From contig CALANQ010000177.1 in the NCBI GenBank assembly GCA_937926025.1, forward strand, positions 1 to 6,588: a DNA stretch of 6,588 nt, read 5' to 3'. The translations under genes and the position numbers were made by a program. The stretch's first letter is position 1. Each line of letters begins with the position of its first letter. The DNA comes from an uncultured Acidimicrobiales bacterium. Its GTDB lineage: Bacteria; Actinomycetota; Acidimicrobiia; Acidimicrobiales; Iamiaceae. The notes below the pieces were generated by a model. That model did not search any database and was not told where the DNA came from. It saw only the letters and a program-made list of their open reading frames with translations. Shown here one piece after another: positions 1-4,981 of the stretch.

Positions 1-871
1 CGGTCCCGTACTCGATGGCGATGCCGGTCACCTCGGTGCCCGGCGCGAACCCGGGGGCCGCTGCCAGCCAGTCGCCGGACAGCTCGGCGGACACGCTGGA
101 CCCGTCGTGCAGCGAGGTGACGTCGCTCCACCAGGCCACCTGGCGGTCGTGCAGGGGGGTCCCCGGTGCCTCGCTGGAGATGAGCTCGCCGTGGCCCCAC
201 GGCCCGAGCCCGGTGTGGAGGTCGATGATGGCGGCCCGAGCCACCCCCTCGAGCCGGTCGCCGAGGAAGGCCCGGAGCCAGTCGTTGGCCCACACGGGTC
301 CGGCGCCGCCGTAGAACACGCCGGTGGCGTGGGAGTACTGGCCGCCCGACACGATCTGCTGGAGCCGGGCGATGCCGACCTCCTCCAGCTTGGCGGCCAT
401 GGTCACCAGGGTGCGCTCCTGCGTGCCCTCGCTCCAGTCGCCGGGGACGAGCGTGTCGGCCAGCTCGGCGTACTCCAGGTTGGCGACGGGCGGCTGGGAC
501 CAGTCGATGAAGTTGCGGTTCAGGTCGACGTTGTCCTCGTTGACCCGCCGCACCCAGGAGAAGCCGTACGGGTTGAGGGCGTGGACGAACACCAGCGTCG
601 GCCCGCCCTGGTCGGCCCCGGCGAGGGACCGGAGGTGCTGGGTCTGGAGGGCGGAGCCCAGGTAGCCCTCCACCCCGTGCGTGCCCGAGACGATGACGAC
701 CAGATCACGTGCGTCCGGCGGGCCGACCTCGGCCACATCGACGGCGAGATCCTCGCCATCGAGGCCCCGACGCGGGTGCGGGGTGGTGGTGACACGGGCA
801 CCGGCGGCATCGGCAGCCTCGAGGAAGGCCTGCCGGGCTTCGCGGTACGACGGGGGGAGGACGTCGGCCAT
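1..871 (-). CDS. DUF2817 (M14-like zinc carboxypeptidase superfamily) protein, 3' end missing
   Basis: Reading the minus strand from an ATG at 871 gives 290 residues without a stop before the window edge, so the C-terminus is missing (family members are usually about 360-370 residues). The pattern matches DUF2817, a family related to M14 metallopeptidases. It has an HxxE zinc motif in SGTHGVEG (H65, E68), then HALNPYGF (98-104), then NEDNVDLNRNF (111-121), whose R119 sits where M14 enzymes have their substrate-carboxylate arginine. A later IDLHTGLG (216-223) supplies H219 as the probable third zinc ligand. IEYGT at the very edge (286-290) holds E287, the likely catalytic glutamate. So all recognisable catalytic residues are present and only a tail is lost. 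No signal peptide is seen, so it is probably cytoplasmic. The substrate is unknown; peptide or amide hydrolysis is inferred from the family. The start is supported by the lack of any nearer upstream in-frame start, but there is no clear Shine-Dalgarno. A possible leaderless promoter lies directly upstream. Confidence 0.9.
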   Translation of the reverse strand, partial: MADVLPPSYREARQAFLEAADAAGARVTTTPHPRRGLDGEDLAVDVAEVGPPDARDLVVIVSGTHGVEGYLGSALQTQHLRSLAGADQGGPTLVFVHALNPYGFSWVRRVNEDNVDLNRNFIDWSQPPVANLEYAELADTLVPGDWSEGTQERTLVTMAAKLEEVGIARLQQIVSGGQYSHATGVFYGGAGPVWANDWLRAFLGDRLEGVARAAIIDLHTGLGPWGHGELISSEAPGTPLHDRQVAWWSDVTSLHDGSSVSAELSGDWLAAAPGFAPGTEVTGIAIEYGT

Positions 872-877
872 GTCCGG

Positions 878-906
878 ATTCTGGCACCGGATCGGCCCGC
901 GGTCAG
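878..906 (-). promoter_or_regulatory. Candidate promoter for the DUF2817 gene, possibly leaderless
   Basis: On the minus strand, CTGACC (906-901, 4/6 to TTGACA) is followed after exactly 17 nt by CAGAAT (883-878, 4/6 to TATAAT). The hexamer ends 6 nt before the ATG at 871, so transcription would begin at or next to the start codon. That agrees with the absence of a Shine-Dalgarno. Leaderless genes with this spacing are common in actinomycetes. Both hexamers are imperfect, so this is a candidate only. Confidence 0.35.
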
Positions 907-990
907 TCCCGGACGGTGGCGGAGCGGGGCTCGTCGAGGCCAGCGGCGATCACGACGCCGAGCGGGCGACCGCCGTCCCCGGCCACGACG

Positions 991-1617
991 TCAGCGACGG
1001 CGCACGAGGATGACGCCGTCGAGCAGGGTGCCGACCTGCCCGTCGGGGCCGGTGGCCTCCCGCTCCACGTTGCCCGCCTGCACCCCCTCCCAGTCCGCCG
1101 GGTCCAAGGCCAGCTCGGCCAGCTCCTCCTCCACCGTGGGGAACACGTGGTCGTGGTGGTCGGACCACGGCGGGGCCGCAGCGTGGCTGACGGACAGGAG
1201 CACGCCGCCGGGCGCGACCAGACCGGCCGCCCGGCGGAGCAGGTCGAGGCGCGGGAAGTCGATCGGCGACTGGAAGAACTGGGCCGACACCAGGTCGAAC
1301 GCACCGCCGGGGAACGTGGCGGTCAGGTCGTGGCGCTCCCACGTGATGCCCGGAAGGCCGAGGTCCGCAGCCCGCGCTGCGCCCCGGTCGAGCGCCACCT
1401 GGGACACATCGACGGCGGTGACCGTCCAACCGTGCTCGGCCAGCCAGATGGCGTCGCCGCCCTCGCCGCAGCCGAGGTCCAGGGCCCGCCCGGGCGCCAG
1501 CGGCTCGACCAACCCGGCCATGACCGGGTTGACCCGGCCGCTCCAGATCTGGGGCTTCTCCGAGTACCGGGCCTCCCAGAACGCCGTCGTCTCGCTCACC
1601 ACATCACCTGCATCCAT
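991..1617 (-). CDS. Class I SAM-dependent methyltransferase
   Basis: This gene encodes a complete 208-residue protein with a Rossmann-type methyltransferase core. Motif I, ALDLGCGEGG (45-54), binds S-adenosylmethionine. VTAVDVS (66-72) supplies the acidic residue D70 expected to contact the ribose. HDLT (96-99), FDLVSAQFF (107-115) and LVAPGGVLLSVSH (133-145) are the later core strands. The N-terminus (FWEARYSEKPQIWSGRVNP, 13-31) resembles the leader of small TehB-like/thiopurine-like methyltransferases that modify small molecules. The acceptor cannot be told from sequence. The protein is soluble with no signal peptide. The ATG at 1617 is preferred because a perfect AGGAGG lies 8 nt upstream; GTG codons at residues 6 and 7 are less likely. 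It is transcribed away from the membrane-protein gene at 1823, and 119 nt separate its stop from the downstream peptidase start, so the two need not be co-transcribed. Confidence 0.93.
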   Translation of the reverse strand: MDAGDVVSETTAFWEARYSEKPQIWSGRVNPVMAGLVEPLAPGRALDLGCGEGGDAIWLAEHGWTVTAVDVSQVALDRGAARAADLGLPGITWERHDLTATFPGGAFDLVSAQFFQSPIDFPRLDLLRRAAGLVAPGGVLLSVSHAAAPPWSDHHDHVFPTVEEELAELALDPADWEGVQAGNVEREATGPDGQVGTLLDGVILVRRR

Positions 1618-1625
1618 CGTCGGAA

Positions 1626-1631
1626 CCTCCT
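1626..1631 (-). promoter_or_regulatory. Shine-Dalgarno of the methyltransferase gene
   Basis: The minus strand reads AGGAGG followed by 8 nt and then ATG at 1617. It is the strongest ribosome binding site in the window and fixes the methyltransferase start. Confidence 0.85.
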
Positions 1632-1742
1632 GGTGGTCAGGCTGGAGGTCGAGAGCACGGATGGCAACACCGCGTGCCGATCAGGCAAAGAGCGGCAGGC
1701 CGCCGGACTCGTACACCGACCGGATCGCAGCGCCGACCAGGT

Positions 1743-1770
1743 TCCGGTACCGGACGTCCGTCGGTCCGTC
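1743..1770. promoter_or_regulatory. Overlapping palindromes in the divergent intergenic region (possible operator)
   Basis: TCCGGTACCGGA (1743-1754) is a perfect 12-bp palindrome. It overlaps CGGACGTCCG (1751-1760), a perfect 10-bp palindrome. The heptamer GTCCGTC then occurs twice (1756-1762 and 1764-1770), 8 bp apart. The cluster lies between two divergent genes, where a shared repressor or activator site would be expected. A TANNNT hexamer (TACCGT, 1771-1776) follows it directly on the plus strand, without a convincing -35. Short GC-only palindromes arise readily in DNA this GC-rich, so an operator role is inference. Confidence 0.3.
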
Positions 1771-1791
1771 TACCGTCTCGCCAGCGGCCTC

Positions 1792-1815
1792 CGAGGGGGA
1801 GGTCCCCTCGAAAGG
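1792..1815 (+). promoter_or_regulatory. Leader hairpin abutting the Shine-Dalgarno of the SHOCT membrane-protein gene
   Basis: CGAGGGG (1792-1798) and CCCCTCG (1804-1810) form a perfect 7-bp stem around a 5-nt loop, GAGGT. Immediately after the stem comes AAAGG (1811-1815), a modest Shine-Dalgarno placed 7 nt before the ATG at 1823. The loop is itself Shine-Dalgarno-like. The stem is followed by AAAGG rather than a T-run, so it does not look like a terminator. Its location suggests an effect on ribosome access. Confidence 0.4.
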
Positions 1816-1822
1816 CGCACCC

Positions 1823-2224
1823 ATGCTCGCTGCAGAGTTCGGCAACGGTCAGGTCCTCTGGTCCCTGCTCTGGTTCACCCTGTTCTTCATCTGGGTCTAC
1901 CTGTTCATCATCGTGGTCATGGACGTGTTCCGCAGCCCGGACCTGGGCGGCGTCGCCAAGTTCCTGTGGGTGCTGTTCGTCCTGGTGGCGCCCTACATCG
2001 GCATCTTCGCCTACCTCATCATCCGCGGCCACAAGATGCACGAGCACGCCGTGGCCGATGCCAAGGCGGCCGACGCTGCCGCCCAGGCGTACATCCGCCA
2101 GGCGGCGTCGGGGGCCGGCACCGGCGTGGCCGGCGAGCTGGAGCGCCTGGCCGACCTCCGCAGCAACGGGGTCATCACCGACGCCGAGTTCGAGGCGCGC
2201 AAGGCCAAGCTGCTGCAGGACTGA
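1823..2224 (+). CDS. Small membrane protein with PLDc_N-like segment and C-terminal SHOCT domain
   Basis: This gene encodes a complete 133-residue protein. Two hydrophobic helices are clear, at roughly residues 11-33 and 46-67. They are joined by a short loop containing DVFRSPDLGG (34-43). The second helix has the P-x-I-G...Y-L-I-I-R pattern (57-68) seen in the PLDc_N (phospholipase D-nuclease N-terminal) membrane module. No phospholipase catalytic domain follows. Residues 69-103 form a charged, alanine-rich linker. Residues 104-132 (ELERLADLRSNGVITDAEFE...) are a typical SHOCT domain, a short helical module usually found at protein termini and thought to mediate oligomerisation or interaction. 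The positive charge after helix 2 suggests a cytoplasmic C-terminus. The start is supported by AAAGG 7 nt upstream; the frame stays open further upstream, but that part has no domain character. It ends 7 nt before the DUF2252 gene, so the two are probably co-transcribed. The molecular role is unknown. Confidence 0.88.
   Translation: MLAAEFGNGQVLWSLLWFTLFFIWVYLFIIVVMDVFRSPDLGGVAKFLWVLFVLVAPYIGIFAYLIIRGHKMHEHAVADAKAADAAAQAYIRQAASGAGTGVAGELERLADLRSNGVITDAEFEARKAKLLQD
2217..2220 (+). promoter_or_regulatory. Shine-Dalgarno of the DUF2252 gene
   Basis: AGGA lies inside the last codons of the upstream SHOCT gene, 11 nt before the GTG at 2232. The spacing is slightly long. It supports translation of the second gene from the same message. 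Confidence 0.4.
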
Positions 2225-2231
2225 GCGGGCC

Positions 2232-3659
2232 GTGAGCCCGGTCCCCGATCTGCCGGATCCGGAGTACCTGCCCCGCCGCACGGTGGCGGAGCGGGTCGCG
2301 CGCGGGGCCAGCCTCCGCGACGAGGTGCCCATCGAGCGACACGCCCACTGGGAGGTCGGGTCCGGCCGAGCCGATCCGATCAGCATCCTGGAGCGCCAGG
2401 GAGCGGACCGGATCGCGGAGCTGCTGCCGATCCGCTACGGCCGCATGGCCGCCTCGGCGTTCGCCTTCTACCGGGGTGGCGCCGCGATCATGGCGGCCGA
2501 CCTGGCCGGCACGCCCATCAGCGGCCTGCGGGCCCAGCTGTGCGGCGACGCCCACCTCATGAACTTCGGGCTGTTCGACACGCCTGAGCGCTCGCTGGTC
2601 TTCGGGCTCAACGACTTCGACGAGACGCTGCTGGGCCCCACCGAGTGGGACGTGAAGCGGCTGGTCGCCAGCATCGAGATCGCGGGGCGCGACCTGGGGT
2701 TCGCCCCCGCAGACCGCACCGCCGCGGTCACGGCGTGCGCCCGCTCCTACCGGGAGGCCATGCACGCGTTCGCACAGCAGCGCAACATCGACGTCTGGTA
2801 CGCCCGGATGTCGGCGGAGGAGCTGCGCGACCGGCTGTCCGCCACCGGCGACCACGCCACCGCCAAGGAGGCGAACAAGCGCGTCCGCCAGGCCCTCCAG
2901 CGCGACCACCTCCGGGCCTTCGACCGGCTCATCCAGCACGAGGACGCCAAGCTCCGGTTCGTGGACCGCCCGCCGCTCCTGACGCCGGTGGAGGACCTGA
3001 TCGACCAGCAGGGTCGGGAGCGCTACGTGGAGGTGCTCCGGAAGCAGCTCCGCGAGTACCGGGAGAACCTGGCTCCGGACCGGCGGTCGCTCATCGAGTC
3101 GTACCGCTTCGTGGACCTGGCCCGGAAGGTGGTGGGCGTCGGCAGCGTCGGGACCCGTGCCTGGGTGGTGCTGCTGATGGGCCGCGACGCCGGGGACCCG
3201 CTCATCCTGCAGCTGAAGGAGGCACAGCGATCCGTCCTGGCGCCCTACGCCGGCGATGTGGAGCACGGCATCCAGGCCCGCCGGGTGGTCGAGGGCCAGC
3301 GCCTCATGCAGGCCACCAGCGACCACCTCCTGGGTTGGACCTCCCAGATGGGCTTCGACGGGCAGCGCCGGGAGTACTACGTACGCCAGCTGTGGGACGG
3401 CAAGGCATCGATCGACGTCACCCACCTCAACGCCGCCGGACTGCGGGTGTACGCCGAGAGCTGCGGGTGGACCCTGGCCCGCGGCCACGCTCGGTCTGGC
3501 GACCGCATCGCCCTGGCCGCCTACGCCGGCGACGACACCACCTACGACGAGGCGATGGCCGCGTTCGCCACCGCGTACGCCGACACCAACGAGCAGGACC
3601 ACGCGGCGCTGCTGGCCGCCATCGAGGCGGGCAGGATCGAAGCCCGGTCCGGCGTCTGA
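2232..3659 (+). CDS. DUF2252 family protein with kinase/phosphotransferase-like motifs
   Basis: This gene encodes a complete 475-residue protein from a GTG start, matching the DUF2252 family (COG4320-type) along its length. Recognisable blocks, in order, are RYGRMAASAFAFYRGG (68-83), CGDAHLMNFG (104-113), NDFDET (127-132) followed by GPTEWDVKRLVAS (135-147), a glycine-rich KVVGVGSVGTR (299-309), LQLKEA (327-331, with K329), RVVEGQRLMQ (351-360), YVRQLWDGK (383-391) and HARSGD (419-424). GDAHxxN and DFDE resemble the catalytic and metal-binding loops of aminoglycoside phosphotransferase/HipA-like kinases. The glycine loop plus lysine resemble a nucleotide-binding lobe but come after them. The biochemical activity of the family is not established to my knowledge, so phosphotransfer is inference. 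No signal peptide or membrane segment is seen. GTG was chosen because it lies 7 nt after the SHOCT stop, has AGGA upstream, and gives a normal N-terminus. It converges with the phosphatase gene, 4 bp between stops. Confidence 0.92.
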   Translation: MSPVPDLPDPEYLPRRTVAERVARGASLRDEVPIERHAHWEVGSGRADPISILERQGADRIAELLPIRYGRMAASAFAFYRGGAAIMAADLAGTPISGLRAQLCGDAHLMNFGLFDTPERSLVFGLNDFDETLLGPTEWDVKRLVASIEIAGRDLGFAPADRTAAVTACARSYREAMHAFAQQRNIDVWYARMSAEELRDRLSATGDHATAKEANKRVRQALQRDHLRAFDRLIQHEDAKLRFVDRPPLLTPVEDLIDQQGRERYVEVLRKQLREYRENLAPDRRSLIESYRFVDLARKVVGVGSVGTRAWVVLLMGRDAGDPLILQLKEAQRSVLAPYAGDVEHGIQARRVVEGQRLMQATSDHLLGWTSQMGFDGQRREYYVRQLWDGKASIDVTHLNAAGLRVYAESCGWTLARGHARSGDRIALAAYAGDDTTYDEAMAAFATAYADTNEQDHAALLAAIEAGRIEARSGV

Positions 3660-3663
3660 CCGC

Positions 3664-4242
3664 TCAGCCGAACGGCGACGGCACCACGTTCCAGCGCTCG
3701 ATGCAGGGCGCCTCGCGCTCGAACCCCAGCACGCTGACGCTGGCGGGGTCCAGCACCAGGTTCTGACCCGCCGCGGCGTCGAGCCCGCACCAGCGCGCCG
3801 CGAGGATGCGCAGGAGGTGGGCGTGCGCGAACGCCAGCACCGTGCCCTCGCCGCCGAACGGCCGGAGCTCCGCCAGCAGCGAGTCCACCCGGGCGGCCAC
3901 CGACGACAGCGGTTCGGCCCCGGCGATGGGGTGGGTCCACACGGACCAGCCGGGGTCGGTCTCGCGGATCTCGGCGGTGGTCCGGCCCTCGGCCTCGCCG
4001 TAGTCCCACTCGAGCAGCCGGTCGTCGAGCTCGGCGCGGGGGCCGAAGCCGGCCAGCTCGCAGGTCTGGCGCGCTCGCGACAGCGGGCTGCTGAGCACCC
4101 GGTCCGGGTGCAGGCCGGCGAGGAGGGGCGCGAGGGCGGCCGCCTCGGCCCGGCCCTCCTCGGTGAGCGGGATGTCGGTGCGGCCGGTGTGGCGGCGGGC
4201 CGCGCTCCACTCGGTGGCGCCGTGGCGGACGAGGACGATCAC
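3664..4242 (-). CDS. Histidine phosphatase family protein (phosphoglycerate-mutase-like)
   Basis: This gene encodes a complete 192-residue protein of the histidine phosphatase superfamily. The signature VRHGATEW (5-12) gives the phosphorylated H7 with R6. SSPLSRARQT (51-60) supplies a phosphate-pocket arginine, probably R56. LLEWDYGEAEG (76-86) contains E78, the likely proton donor. FAHAHLLR (138-145) supplies the second catalytic histidine, H140. The family dephosphorylates sugar phosphates, nucleotide-related compounds and other small phosphoesters; the substrate here cannot be assigned. It is cytoplasmic with no signal peptide. The start is GTG at 4242, with GAGG (4251-4248) 5 nt upstream that overlaps the stop of the preceding hydrolase gene. 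The 7-nt gap indicates co-transcription as the last gene of a three-gene unit. Its 3' end faces the DUF2252 gene with almost no space for a dedicated terminator. Confidence 0.93.
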   Translation of the reverse strand: MIVLVRHGATEWSAARRHTGRTDIPLTEEGRAEAAALAPLLAGLHPDRVLSSPLSRARQTCELAGFGPRAELDDRLLEWDYGEAEGRTTAEIRETDPGWSVWTHPIAGAEPLSSVAARVDSLLAELRPFGGEGTVLAFAHAHLLRILAARWCGLDAAAGQNLVLDPASVSVLGFEREAPCIERWNVVPSPFG

Positions 4243-4247
4243 GGTCG

Positions 4248-4251
4248 CCTC
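4248..4251 (-). promoter_or_regulatory. Shine-Dalgarno of the histidine phosphatase gene, overlapping the upstream stop codon
   Basis: The minus strand reads TGAGG across the end of the dienelactone-hydrolase gene. The TGA is its stop, and GAGG is the ribosome binding site 5 nt before the phosphatase GTG. This suggests coupled translation of the two genes. Confidence 0.5.
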
Positions 4252-4969
4252 ACAGGTTGCGGTCGAGCAGGTCGTGCACGCGGTCCCAGTGGCGCTCGGA
4301 CGCCTCGGGGTGGTGCCGGGGCCCGGCCGGGGCGAAGCCGTGCAGGGCCTCGGTCTCCAGGTCGAGCGTGTAGGTGATGCCGGCGTCCTCGAGGGCGGCG
4401 ATCATGGCCTCGCGGTCCTCGGGCGGGGCGGTCGGGTCGGGGTCGCACCAGGCCAGGTGGATCTCGGCGGCCACCGCGTCGAGGCCGAGGTGCGGCGAGT
4501 CGTCACCGTCGCGCACCAGCCAGGCACCGTGGATCGAGGCGGCCGCGGCCACCCGCTCGGGCAGGGCCCGGGCCACGGAGATGGCCATGCCGCCGCTCAT
4601 GCAGAACCCGATGACGCCGACCGGCCCGGCACCGGCTGCCGGGTCGTCGGCGGCGGCGGCGAGCAGGGCACGGGCGTCGCTGACGATGTTGGTGGGTGTG
4701 ATGGAGCCCATCAGCTCCCGGCGCCGGTGGGCGTCCTCGTCGCTCATGCCCAGCTCCTCGTACGGACCGCCTCGGTAGTAGAGGTACGGCAGCATCACGT
4801 AGTAGCCGGAGGCGGCCAGGCGCCGGGCCATGTCCCGCAGCGCCGGACGGATGCCCGGGGCGTCCATCAGGTACAGCACGACCGGGTGGGGTCCGCCCTC
4901 GTCGGGGTGGAACAGGAAGGTCGGCAGCTCGCCCTCGGGGGTGGTGACGGTGATCTCGCGCTCGATCAT
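4250..4969 (-). CDS. Dienelactone hydrolase family protein
   Basis: This gene encodes a complete 239-residue alpha/beta hydrolase of the dienelactone hydrolase family. The nucleophile elbow is IGFCMSGG (120-127) with C123, the cysteine nucleophile typical of this family rather than serine. H210 in ALHGFAPAG (208-216) is the catalytic histidine. The acid is probably D176 or D178 in AWCDPDP (173-179). MDAPGIRPALRDMARRLA (35-52) is the conserved block that in classical dienelactone hydrolase carries glutamate 36; here that position appears to be D36. There is no signal peptide, so it should act in the cytoplasm. The family includes enzymes of chlorocatechol breakdown, but no catechol-pathway gene is nearby, so a degradative role should not be assumed. 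The ATG at 4969 lies 12 nt after the DUF1254 gene's stop, with only a weak GAGAG upstream. It is the middle gene of the three-gene minus-strand unit. Confidence 0.92.
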   Translation of the reverse strand: MIEREITVTTPEGELPTFLFHPDEGGPHPVVLYLMDAPGIRPALRDMARRLAASGYYVMLPYLYYRGGPYEELGMSDEDAHRRRELMGSITPTNIVSDARALLAAAADDPAAGAGPVGVIGFCMSGGMAISVARALPERVAAAASIHGAWLVRDGDDSPHLGLDAVAAEIHLAWCDPDPTAPPEDREAMIAALEDAGITYTLDLETEALHGFAPAGPRHHPEASERHWDRVHDLLDRNL

Positions 4970-4981
4970 GGGCCGAGTCTC

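Noticed and set aside
872..990. Possible terminator or small gene after the methyltransferase stop
   Set aside because: GGACGG and CCGTCC can pair but lie about 50 nt apart with no T-run. The short open frames have no ribosome binding site or family resemblance.
107..1822. A very long plus-strand open frame running through to 2224, potentially a 705-residue protein
   Set aside because: Only the part from 1823 has domain character (two helices and SHOCT). The upstream part is antisense to the peptidase and methyltransferase genes, is Gly/Pro/Arg/Val-rich, and matches no family.
1637..2386. Minus-strand open frame of 249 codons
   Set aside because: It is antisense to the SHOCT gene and the start of the DUF2252 gene, and its composition is of shadow type with no motif.
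2175..3602. Minus-strand open frame of 475 codons across the DUF2252 gene
   Set aside because: It is the antisense shadow of a well-supported gene. It is rich in Val, Gly, Leu and His without recognisable domains.
3656..3667. CTGA-CCGC-TCAG inverted repeat at the convergent junction as a terminator
   Set aside because: The 4-bp stem is simply the two facing TGA stops with one flanking base each. It is too short and has no T-run.
4250..4969. Assigning the hydrolase to chlorocatechol degradation
   Set aside because: The dienelactone hydrolase family is broad, and no dioxygenase, cycloisomerase or maleylacetate reductase gene is in the window.
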